A DNA stretch of 24,091 nt. Origin: RGIG8745 sp964554265 (lineage in GTDB: Bacteria; Bacteroidota; Bacteroidia; Bacteroidales; Bacteroidaceae). The stretch covers positions 1 to 24,091 of the forward strand of contig CAZKOB010000042.1 of assembly GCA_964554265.1 (NCBI GenBank), read 5' to 3'. Of this stretch, positions 16,025 to 23,535 are shown one piece after another. A program made the translations under genes and the position numbers. The notes beneath the pieces were generated by a model that worked only from the letters and a program-made list of their open reading frames with translations, did no database searches and was not told the DNA's origin. Position 1 is the first letter of the stretch; every line of letters starts with the position of its first letter.

Positions 16025-17923
16025 TTATTCAATAGGTATAATGACTTGTTGTAGATTTGTTTCCATCTGCTTGGTATAATATTCACAGAAAGTCTTGGAT
16101 AAAGTTGACTTAAAGTCTGAAGTGTTTAGTTTGTCTTTAATTTTAGCTCTTATATCAGAACAAAATTCATTTTCCTTATTCAATATTTTTCTCGCTATTG
16201 CACGACGTATATCTTTTTTATTACGGAATATTCTCGCTATATCTCTTATAAGATAATATAGAACAGCAAACCACCCAAAAAGGACGATATTCAGAGCGGC
16301 CCAAAGAGTATCAGCCACACCATTCGTCATAGAATCAACTATTTTCGATACTACCGTGGACAAATCGCCAAGAATGTCAACGAGGGTAGAACCAATCTCC
16401 ACGTTACCTGTCGACCTTATCTCTTGGTTTGGTGCATAAAGTCTTATGATTTCATTCGTCCTTGTATGTATTTCATTACATTCTTGTTTTAAATGTTTCT
16501 TTATATCATGATTAATAATATAAAGGACTCTGTATTTATTGAAGTGGGTTACGTCCTTTTCAAGCCATTCTTTAAGTTGGTCAATGTCAGTTCCCTCCCC
16601 ACTTTCTATCCATCTTTGGCAAGTCTCTTGAACTGTCTTCCAAGCTTTGGATGTAATGTTATTCGCTAATGTGTCTATTAGATTATCGATCTTTGCTGTT
16701 TCATTAATAATTTGGGGTAGTTCACTTCTTAACTTTTCCACCAATACTGTTGTGATGGCATCGGTTGTACCTAACAGAGCAATACCTCTGGAAATCGTGA
16801 GAGAAGGGTTGTCATTATCAATCTTAATCCGTTCAATGGGCAAGGAAAATACCTCTGATATGATTGGACGTATAAAATTCATCCTGCTGGCACCTCCTGT
16901 GAGGAATACACCGTTGACTGTTTTTCCTGATATATGATTATCCTTGAAGTCCTGCATGGCTTTACGTAAAAGTTCCATGTAATGAATTTTCTTCTCAACC
17001 ATTGTATTCAATTCCTCAAGGTTCTTGATTCTCAGTTTTACGTATGTATCTTGATACGTATCATATGATTCCTCTTGTTGGGGAATGATAGTGCCCAATG
17101 GAAAATCGCCATTCGTTGGTGCCAATTCATTACGGCTATACGCTTCTTCCTTGAATTTACGAGCTTTGAACTTAAGGGCATCCCTATACTCTGGGTATTT
17201 GGTGATGAATTCTACTACATCTCCATTTGTCAGTATCATGTTTTCCAGAATAACCTCATCTATCTTGCTGGCACCAAGGTCATATCCGAAATCTATCGGC
17301 TTGTTGTCTTCGTCAAGATAGGTAAAATCCAGTGTACTTGATCCCAAATCAAATACTATTCCACTTTGAGATATGTCATTCACAAAAAGGTCTTTGCTCC
17401 TTGCATATAAGATGGTGGCACGAGATTCTGATGTTAATCCTCCGAGAGGTATACCTGCTTTAATAGCCATTTGACAATACAAATCCTTGCATTCTTCGTC
17501 CACCCAGCCAGATGGTCGAGCTATATATACAATATGGTTATCATCTGTCAATTCTTGCCGGCTTTCTCTAATACGAGCATAGATGGCCTTCATGTAGTCC
17601 ATCATCAAGTGTTCTTTCTCACCATATATTGATACAGGCCTTTGCTTGAAAGCCAAACGAATGCCGTTATTGTCGGTCACATGTTCAAAAACCTCATCAC
17701 CAATAAACATAAACCCATCTGGCATGCGACAGATTGCAGATGGAATAACCTTTTTCCGCGCACTAATATCCATGTCTATGTCCTCTGTTTTGCTTTCTCG
17801 CAGACCTGCAATCTTTTTCCATTCAAGAGGACAAATGGCAGCAGAGGATTCTCCGTGTCCAAAATCAATACCAACTACATATTGGTGTTTTCCTTTTATG
17901 GGTTTCATCAATTGTGCTTTCAT
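16025..17923 (-). CDS. Hsp70-like (actin-fold) ATPase with C-terminal membrane segment
   Basis: 632 residues. The first about 390 form an Hsp70-type nucleotide-binding domain: phosphate-1 motif GIDFGHGESSAAI (18-30), phosphate-2 motif GIVFDLGSSTLDF (188-200) and adenosine motif VFLTGGASRM (339-348). No canonical Hsp70 substrate-binding beta sandwich or EEVD-like tail follows. Instead residues 390-530 are helical and charged, residues about 538-560 are a strongly hydrophobic span (WAALNIVLFGWFAVLYYLI), and a basic region follows. This is therefore a membrane-linked Hsp70 relative, not DnaK. The start overlaps the upstream gene stop by 4 bases (ATGA). Partner J-proteins or GrpE are not encoded nearby. 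Confidence 0.88.
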   Translation of the reverse strand: MKAQLMKPIKGKHQYVVGIDFGHGESSAAICPLEWKKIAGLRESKTEDIDMDISARKKVIPSAICRMPDGFMFIGDEVFEHVTDNNGIRLAFKQRPVSIYGEKEHLMMDYMKAIYARIRESRQELTDDNHIVYIARPSGWVDEECKDLYCQMAIKAGIPLGGLTSESRATILYARSKDLFVNDISQSGIVFDLGSSTLDFTYLDEDNKPIDFGYDLGASKIDEVILENMILTNGDVVEFITKYPEYRDALKFKARKFKEEAYSRNELAPTNGDFPLGTIIPQQEESYDTYQDTYVKLRIKNLEELNTMVEKKIHYMELLRKAMQDFKDNHISGKTVNGVFLTGGASRMNFIRPIISEVFSLPIERIKIDNDNPSLTISRGIALLGTTDAITTVLVEKLRSELPQIINETAKIDNLIDTLANNITSKAWKTVQETCQRWIESGEGTDIDQLKEWLEKDVTHFNKYRVLYIINHDIKKHLKQECNEIHTRTNEIIRLYAPNQEIRSTGNVEIGSTLVDILGDLSTVVSKIVDSMTNGVADTLWAALNIVLFGWFAVLYYLIRDIARIFRNKKDIRRAIARKILNKENEFCSDIRAKIKDKLNTSDFKSTLSKTFCEYYTKQMETNLQQVIIPIE

Positions 17924-18738
17924 ACTGCTGTAATTTTTCCGTTATTATAACTCAATCCATAATTCTCAAGGCATTCTTCTAGTAACCCGATTGCATTTTG
18001 CATCTTTGTTGGCAAACTATCCTTATTGTTTTCACATACTCTACAGACATTGGCAATCTGGTCTAATAGCATTCCATAATCGCTTTGCAATGTGGGCTTT
18101 TCCTTTTGTTCGTATGTATTTCGTATACGCCTCACCTGAACACGATAGGTCTCCATAATGCCATCAACATTTTCATAAATTTTACTAACAATAGTCAGAA
18201 ATGCATTTACGTCGATTTTGTCTTTGTCTTCCGAAGGTTTTGCTTCTGTCGATGAGGATGTTTGTCCTCTTTGGGGGGTGGGGTCTTGATTGAAAGTATA
18301 ATATAATGCGACAGCTGTGCCTGCAATGGCTCCGAATAATGTGCCCCATGTATTGAATATCAAGGCCCCTGCGACTCCGCCAACGGCAGTCCCGCCAACA
18401 ATAATCGGTGTATGTTCTTTTGAGACATTCCCTTTCTTTGAATATGTTGACTCTGTTTTGTCTGAATGGTTTTTATTGTTGTTTCGTACACTTACAGCCT
18501 CTATCATAGCTTGCTGGGCTTGGAGAAGATTCATGGCAGACAGAAGAACAAACTCTTCAGACTGCGTGAGACTCTGACGATATTCTCCTTTGCTATCAAG
18601 TAGTCCGTTCATATGACAAGAGACAAAGTCCTGTACCTTTTGCGTGTCACGTGGTAGTGACAAGGACTCCAGTTTCTTAGCCAATGTTTCCTTACCCTGC
18701 TCGAATAATGATTTTAGCGATTTCTTGTTTTCTTCCAT
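17920..18738 (-). CDS. Unknown protein with glycine-rich membrane hairpin
   Basis: 272 residues, not recognised. Residues 1-90 are helical and charged. Residues about 111-149 form one long hydrophobic Gly/Ala-rich stretch (PIIVGGTAVGGVAGALIF, then WGTLFGAIAGTAVALYY), the pattern of a glycine-zipper-like membrane hairpin. The C-terminal 120 residues are helical, with a likely coiled coil around NVDGIMETYRVQVRRIRNTYEQKEK, and carry Cys residues at CRVCE. The gene overlaps the Hsp70-like gene by 4 bases, so the two are probably translated together and may bind each other at the membrane; a co-chaperone role is a reasonable guess. Its own start is preceded by the broken upxY fragment. Confidence 0.8.
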   Translation of the reverse strand: MEENKKSLKSLFEQGKETLAKKLESLSLPRDTQKVQDFVSCHMNGLLDSKGEYRQSLTQSEEFVLLSAMNLLQAQQAMIEAVSVRNNNKNHSDKTESTYSKKGNVSKEHTPIIVGGTAVGGVAGALIFNTWGTLFGAIAGTAVALYYTFNQDPTPQRGQTSSSTEAKPSEDKDKIDVNAFLTIVSKIYENVDGIMETYRVQVRRIRNTYEQKEKPTLQSDYGMLLDQIANVCRVCENNKDSLPTKMQNAIGLLEECLENYGLSYNNGKITAV

Positions 18739-18786
18739 AATGTAATTTATTTTATATTAATAATGTGTCCGCTAAACTCTTCAAGG

Positions 18787-18990
18787 TCATTGACCTATTC
18801 ATCGAACTCTTTCCTGAGTCCATCCATGCCATCGACTATACGCACCAGCTGACCGGTCCTGAACCTGGAGATTTCCTCAACCGATATGATGATGTCTTCC
18901 GTATCGGCACGGCAAATGATTCTGAAACTCTCCATCTGATGGTCAGGAACTACAAGAGGTTGCTTGCGGGGATTTCCGGTACAAAAAAGT
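18787..18990 (-). pseudogene. Truncated second copy of the upxY-like antiterminator gene
   Basis: Between two operon genes lies a 200-base fragment whose minus-strand translation reads CTGNPRKQPLVVPDHQMESF, continuing through RADTEDIIISVEEISRFRTG to QLVRIVDG, then runs into a TAG at 18795-18797. This matches residues 149-200 of the intact UpxY-like protein with few changes, nearly all conservative or silent in DNA. Neither the N-terminal NGN domain start nor the end of the KOW domain is present, so it cannot be functional as is. Confidence 0.85.
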
Positions 18991-19022
18991 AAAATAGTAA
19001 ACTCTACAGATAAAGTTACTCA

Positions 19023-20048
19023 TTATTCTCCATCGTCATCTCCTTGAAAATAAGTTTCTGACAATCCCATATTTTCAGACATCTTGTTAGAGAACTGTGC
19101 AAAACATATCTGAGTCATCTGTCTATATCCATCCTTAATGTTTGCTACATTTTTAATATTGTCTGACGGTTCCCCCTTTTCCTTGTAGTCAAAAGTGGTA
19201 GAGCTACCGGGAATACTGAAATGTGCCTGAAAATTGATAGCTATACCAATGAGATAGTTAAGTATTTTATCATTACTATCGGAATAGGCCCAGATGTGTG
19301 GCATAGCTACCCGTTCCCAGTTTTCCTCTTGACTTGTAATTGTGTACTCAAAGTTCAGGTGAGGCATCTTGCTTTTATCATTCTGCTCGTCAAGTGATTC
19401 TGTATCTGCATTAGTTACTACAGTGATAAAGTCTGGAGTAAACATCTTGTTGATACTTTTTTGAACGCCGGAAGTAAGAATCTCCATTAAAATAGAGTTA
19501 TCAGTAACTGTAAAGTTGGATTTTAAAGAAATCATACCATCCTCTATAGACATAGCATTATCATTTATAGCTTCGAGTAGTTTGCGTACATCCGAATCGT
19601 ATTCATCATAATCCTTTAACTTTAAGGTTGAGTTCACATCAACAAGTATAGTGTTAATTCGATGTGTCTTCATGTATTGAAGCATTTCTGACATGTATTT
19701 TACCGCTGCAGGAGATTCGTTGCTTTTGTCTCTCTTGTTGTATTTAGATATTTCCGCATCCCATAGCTTGTCACATAATGAATTGACCTCAGACGCATGA
19801 GCCCCATTCGGGAACTTTGTCAAGTATTCATAGATTGTGGGCATGTCATTCTCTAATATCTGTATTTCTATGTACAGAACATCATCCAAATGTCGTCCAT
19901 CTGGATATTTTGAGATATACCACTCGCATAATTCATAACTTTTCTCATCTTCCACTTTGCTAAATGCACGCATCTCTTCAAAATATGGAAGGTTGCAAAT
20001 AGCTAATGCCACAACTATAACTGCTAGAACTCCTATTGTCCATTTCAT
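19023..20048 (-). CDS. Membrane-anchored protein with tetratricopeptide-like repeats
   Basis: I prefer the Met at 20046-20048 (MKWTIGVLAVIVVALAICNL, 341 residues); the frame extends 11 codons upstream to 20081, which would put a basic segment before the membrane span. The N-terminal hydrophobic helix is a signal anchor and lacks a clear cleavage site. Residues about 30-90 contain two similar units, YISKYPDGRHLDDVLY and YLTKFPNGAHASEVNS, of the TPR-like type common in envelope proteins. The rest is unrecognised (about residues 100-341; includes a LVDVNSTLKLKDYDEYDSDVRKLLEA segment). The bulk would lie in the periplasm. It is the second gene after the antiterminator (gap to upxY about 70 bases with this start). 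Confidence 0.75.
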   Translation of the reverse strand: MKWTIGVLAVIVVALAICNLPYFEEMRAFSKVEDEKSYELCEWYISKYPDGRHLDDVLYIEIQILENDMPTIYEYLTKFPNGAHASEVNSLCDKLWDAEISKYNKRDKSNESPAAVKYMSEMLQYMKTHRINTILVDVNSTLKLKDYDEYDSDVRKLLEAINDNAMSIEDGMISLKSNFTVTDNSILMEILTSGVQKSINKMFTPDFITVVTNADTESLDEQNDKSKMPHLNFEYTITSQEENWERVAMPHIWAYSDSNDKILNYLIGIAINFQAHFSIPGSSTTFDYKEKGEPSDNIKNVANIKDGYRQMTQICFAQFSNKMSENMGLSETYFQGDDDGE

Positions 20049-20119
20049 ACTGTTTTTTACCCTTATTCGTGTCGGGCACAACTTCTAAATAAATATAACA
20101 ATAAAACACCTTTGTTTCA

Positions 20120-20854
20120 TTAGCGGCTTTCCACGATTTCCAGAAATGCCCTCGGTATATATGCTGTCATGGCTGTCAGCAAGCCATCAATAACAATCCC
20201 CACGCGCTGCTGCCCCTGATAACGCGCCACCCGTCCTGTCACTCCTTTAAAACTGCCATTGACTATACGAACCAACTGACCGGTCCTGAACTTGGAGACT
20301 TCCTCAACCGATATGATGATGTCTTCCGTATCGGCACGGCAAATTATTCTGAAACTCTCCATCTGATGGTCCGGAACTATAAGAGGCTCCTTGCGGGGAT
20401 TTCCGGTACAAAAATGACGATAATAGAAACGAAGATAAGGAAGGTTAACATTGTCGTAAACAAAAAATCTGATTTCTTCTTCCGTACCATAGGCAAAGAA
20501 TATGTTGGGAATGAGGGATTCTTCTACGGTCCTTTTTTTACCCCCAACCAGCTTGACAGTGGTAACAGTGGGATAATAGGCTGTTCCTCCATTGGCTATA
20601 ATATAATCGTAGGCTTTCTTTTCCCTTCCGTAAGTGGTACGGAGAACGTACCAATGGGAAACTGATGCGGATTTTCTATTGATGGAAGACGCTTCCGGCA
20701 AAGCATTTTTGGTGGACACCCCTGTTTGTAAATTCTCCGCCATTACAGGCTTACGAACTTTGGGGAGGGCATCGGAGACAAATCCGATGCGGGGAGGAGG
20801 CAAACCATCTCTCGGGATATCTGTATCATCTGGTATACACTCTGCAATATTCAT
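20120..20854 (-). CDS. UpxY-family transcription antiterminator (NusG paralog)
   Basis: First gene of the long operon. A specialised NusG paralog like UpxY proteins, which in Bacteroides bind RNA polymerase at the leader of capsule operons and let it read through long distances. The NGN domain begins at HWYVLRTTYGREKKAYDYI (residues 67-85), and the KOW domain lies at about 190-217 (FRTGQLVRIVNGSFKGVTGRV). The protein has 244 residues, longer than usual for the family, because of a 65-residue Pro-rich N-terminal extension. A Met at residue 38 (MAENLQTG) is an alternative start. No UpxZ partner gene is visible, and the operon is not a capsule cluster: no glycosyltransferase or flippase is found in it. 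Confidence 0.9.
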   Translation of the reverse strand: MNIAECIPDDTDIPRDGLPPPRIGFVSDALPKVRKPVMAENLQTGVSTKNALPEASSINRKSASVSHWYVLRTTYGREKKAYDYIIANGGTAYYPTVTTVKLVGGKKRTVEESLIPNIFFAYGTEEEIRFFVYDNVNLPYLRFYYRHFCTGNPRKEPLIVPDHQMESFRIICRADTEDIIISVEEVSKFRTGQLVRIVNGSFKGVTGRVARYQGQQRVGIVIDGLLTAMTAYIPRAFLEIVESR

Positions 20855-21353
20855 ACCGACGACCCACCTTTTATTCTAAACAGAACTCAGCTAAGGTATA
20901 CAAAAAAGCGTGAACCGTCCGTTGTCCGATCCACACTCTGAGGCCGTGAGAATTGCCCTATACTGCTGAACGAACAACAGTATAGCCCACGCCGATATGA
21001 ATATCCCCCATGCTACGTAAACTGAAATGAAGTACCGAAAAGTACGGCATTCATGCTTACAGTTCTTCTACAAGGTTGAAATAATCACACCCGGGACATC
21101 TACCGTTGCTATGTTCGAGGCAGTATGATACTTGAAATTTCTCACGTTTCAGAGTGTCTGCTGAACGTAGCGCATTGTAAACGCCTTTTTAATATGTCCG
21201 ACTATCTTTCCCACCCAAATGCCCGCTTTGTATAGATATGTCATTCATGACTTCACTACACTTGGCACGGCGTAGGCGACCTCTTCCTGCCGGAATGAAA
21301 AAAAATTGCTCTGACTGACGCAATCCTGATTCAAGGTCATGATAGTCTGATTG
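20855..21353 (-). promoter_or_regulatory. Long untranslated leader of the upxY operon
   Basis: About 500 bases without a credible reading frame lie between the promoter and the antiterminator. It holds hairpins such as 20958-20985 (CTATACTG/CAGTATAG around an AACGAA loop) and a GTACCGAAAAGTACGG stem near 21033. Leaders of this length and type are where NusG paralogs of the UpxY group are recruited. No match to a characterised recruitment element can be shown by eye. Confidence 0.55.
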
Positions 21354-21381
21354 CAAAGATATGTATTAACTCATAAACAAA
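21354..21381 (-). promoter_or_regulatory. Candidate promoter of the upxY operon
   Basis: The minus strand reads TTTG (21378-21381), 16 bases, then TATCTTTG (21354-21361). The -7 box is a perfect match; the spacer is shorter than the usual 19-21 bases, so the -33 element may be misplaced. No flanking inverted repeat of the invertible-promoter type is evident. Confidence 0.5.
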
Positions 21382-21595
21382 AGAATCAATTACTCAATAA
21401 AACTTCCGAAAAACGCAGTGGTTAACAATAATTAGCAGTTCAAAAAAAAGAATAATACACTTCAAGATTAAGATGTATAACATATATTTACATCTACATA
21501 TTATCAGTTCGGAGAAGATATTCAATTACAGCCTAACAGAAACAGATTTATCATTACATTCTTTTCCAATCGCTGGCGTGCAGCCAAATCTTTAC
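21382..21595. other. Intergenic stretch between operon promoter and IS remnant
   Basis: About 210 AT-rich bases. The minus-strand frame from about 21522 runs open into the IS remnant (ends EKNVMINLFLLGCN and a stop), perhaps a gene fragment, but without homology I can name. Confidence 0.4.
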
Positions 21596-21834
21596 GTGAG
21601 TTCGGAATAAGGACTGTCCGGAACAAGTTAACCCGACAGTAAAAAATAAAGTCCTGATATTTCTGCTTTGTCTTGTCGACAAAGGATTTGAAACTGTCCC
21701 GGACTGGGGCATAGCAGTGTCCGTGCTTGTTGCGGACTTCCTTTTTTGTCTGTATCTCTAAAAATCGGGACAGTGCACAAATTCCTCAAACCGGCAGCGT
21801 TGATTTGAAAATCTTGTGCTGCGGATAAAAAGAA

Positions 21835-22383
21835 TCAGTGGGGAAAAAATTTATTTTTAGCGTGGAATTTTCTATAATCAGCATTGCTGATTATAGAATT
21901 CTGTGGGGTGAAAATGGATTCAGACAGTCGTCTTGTCGTATTTGCAGAACCGCAAAACTGTTTTTCTTGTTCTGTCGGATTATAACATATCGGCATCATG
22001 GCACTGTCCACGAAATTTATGCCCGTGCATCTGCCGGATGCGAAAAGTTGGAAGAGCATACGGTGTTCCGGCTCTGCAAGTCTGTCACAGGACACTGCAC
22101 CAGGGAAGTCATATCCTATATGCCCACAGATACAATGGATGTAGTGGTGCTTGAATTTGCGGTAAGCACCGGAATGGAAAAGAAGAAGGATTGCCATAAT
22201 CCCACTGTCTGAGAGGGGTAAGCTTTGCGGTTGCAGTGTTTTCTTTCATCTGCAGCGGGAAAGATATTTTTTCTTCATTTCTCGCTCAAAATTCTTGTCA
22301 AGCTCATCTAAAACGCAAAAAACATCTATAACTTTGTCTTTGGCAATCTGTTGTTTGTCAGACTTAAATATACAAAATGACAC
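21835..22383 (-). pseudogene. IS982-family transposase fragment, frameshifted and truncated
   Basis: Starting at about 22383 the frame encodes an IS982-like N-terminus (KDKVIDVFCVLDELDKNFER) and reaches an early TGA at 22246-22248. A shifted frame continues with PAADERKHCNRKA, then the first frame returns with SGIMAILLLFHSGAYRKFKHHY, the well-known IS982 core motif. GRCTGINFVDSAMMPICYN near the middle holds the first catalytic Asp. After that the sequence leaves the family: the remaining two catalytic acidic positions are not seen. At least two frameshifts and a deletion make it inactive. Confidence 0.8.
21870..21898. repeat. Near-perfect 29-base palindrome in the IS remnant
   Basis: TTCTATAATCAGCA and its exact reverse complement are separated by one T. 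AT-rich, no T-run on either side long enough for a classical terminator. It may mark a secondary insertion or rearrangement point inside the IS. Confidence 0.75.
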
Positions 22384-22505
22384 TGTGATTACCAACCCTT
22401 AAAAGGATTTTCTTATCCCGAACTCACATAGCCTTTATAATAAGAACAGATACGAACAACATATCACATTCCATTTATCCAAAATCATGTCATCTATACA
22501 TAAAA

Positions 22506-22539
22506 CACCCCAAAAGTTTTGTATCCAACTTTTGGGGTG
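22506..22539. terminator. Strong GC-capped stem-loop
   Basis: CACCCCAAAAGTT pairs with AACTTTTGGGGTG around a TTGTATCC loop (22506-22539). There is no long T-run on either strand, so it may be a repeat hairpin instead of a true terminator. Confidence 0.4.
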
Positions 22540-22545
22540 CAGTTC

Positions 22546-22671
22546 AAGTTAGGGGAGGAGCTTAGTTACCTTGCTCGTTGGAAAGCCAACAGCGAGCCAA
22601 CTTGTTGGTTAATAGCATGATAGCATTTACATCTGCTGAGTAACCAGGCTCCTCCCCTAAGTTAGGGGAGG
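22546..22671. repeat. Multi-stem palindromic element with TTAGGGGAGG termini
   Basis: The outer arms AAGTTAGGGGAGGAGC (22546-22561) and GCTCCTCCCCTAAGTT (22648-22663) pair with one mismatch. Inside are GCTCG-TTGG/CCAA-GCGAGC and CCAACTTGTTGG stems. The right arm also forms a self-palindrome, CCTCCCCTAA-G-TTAGGGGAGG (22651-22671). Such TTAGGGGAGG palindromes look like dispersed REP-type repeats. Confidence 0.65.
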
Positions 22672-22679
22672 TGGCGCGA

Positions 22680-22850
22680 AGCGACGGAGGAGTCTGTTAA
22701 ATACACCAGCTTACAAGCAAAAAAATCTAAGAGGAGTCTGTCAAATACACCATCTTACAGCCATAAAAATCTAAGAGGAACCTATGAAAACACCAGCCCC
22801 AAAAAACAACTGATTTTGCATTACTTACCCTGACTTCGTCATCGTGTCAC
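22680..22850. repeat. Repeat A, right copy: three 44-base tandem units
   Basis: Units begin with GAGGAGTCTGTTAAATACAC at 22687, GAGGAGTCTGTCAAATACAC at 22731 and GAGGAACCTATGAAAACACC at 22775, an exact 44-base period. The block is the inverted homologue of 7890-8067, where two units are present. Confidence 0.85.
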
Positions 22851-22879
22851 CCAAAAACTCCTCATAGCATCTGCTTGTC

Positions 22880-23535
22880 ATTAATTTCAAGCTTTTTCTG
22901 ACAATTTGAAATGTTAAAATTCAAGGCCTCGCAGAATCGCGTAAAATCGACCGAACCTTACTAAAGTTCCATTTGCGCGATTCTAAGGCCATTTTCAGGC
23001 CTTGAATTGCAAATGTAAAAATAATGTAATTTTTACTCTGAAAGGATAAATTAATTGACGTTTGTGCATGCCTCATCTGAAAAAAGAGTACGCTGAAAAT
23101 AAATTTTCAAGGTGCACCAAATTTGTTTAAAAGGCACTTTAAAAATATTTTCAAGGTGAACGAAATTTATTTTCAAGGTGAACGAGTTTGAAGAGGTCCA
23201 TATTTGGGGTTGAAATTTGCCATAGCCTAAATTTGATTTCTTAAAAAATACAGATCTGATTTTTCAATGCCACGAAAAACAAAGATGGATTCAGGTCGCG
23301 AAAAACAGGCATCTTGAATAAGAATTTTTATAACTTGCTGATTATCAGTATATCCTATTTCTGTTCCTACCTGTACTTCTTGCACCTAAAACTGTATCAT
23401 TTTGCTAAAATAGTATTTTATTGATTATCAATAGCTTATCTATAAAATATCAAAAAATCAACAATCTGTCAAATGTAAATAAATATTAATTATATTAAAA
23501 AGATTCCGTTTGCGATGGGTGGACTTAGTGTCAAA
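22880..23535. repeat. Repeat B, right copy, inverted relative to the left copy
   Basis: Reverse complement of 8095-8775 with the same order of landmarks: TCAAGGCCT hairpin, TTCAAGGTGAACG motifs, TTTTTTAAGAAATCAAAT, GATAATCAGCAAG, and the TCAAAAAGAAAGAAGAA edge. Several short frames exist but none is conserved in full between the two copies. Confidence 0.8.

Larger units (their letters stand above)
21596..22427 (-). mobile_element. Degraded IS982-family insertion sequence
   Basis: The ends are a 16-base inverted repeat with one mismatch: GTGAGTTCGGAATAAG at 21596-21611 and CTTATCCCGAACTCAC at 22412-22427. The 832-base span is shorter than the roughly 1 kb of intact IS982 elements, and the transposase inside is broken, so part of the element has been lost. 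Its left part also holds a palindrome (TTCTATAATCAGCA at 21870 with its complement to 21898). A non-autonomous relic is the best description. Target duplications could not be found by eye. Confidence 0.7.
22428..22680. other. Gene-free stretch with strong secondary structure
   Basis: No gene is visible. The stretch carries a terminator-like hairpin (22506-22539) and a multi-stem element (22546-22671), each listed separately. Confidence 0.6.

Noticed and set aside
18765..18992. 75-codon plus-strand frame, similar to one at 20366-20665
   Set aside because: The similarity comes from the antisense of the duplicated upxY segment; the coding strand is minus.
21354..21600. Invertible promoter as in Bacteroides capsule loci
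   Set aside because: No matching inverted repeats flank the promoter and no invertase gene is present.
21838..22212. 124-codon plus-strand frame
   Set aside because: It is the complement of the IS982-like transposase core, which has recognisable family motifs on the minus strand.
22687..22800. Possible CRISPR array
   Set aside because: Only three units of 44 bases, with the would-be spacers also alike and no cas genes.
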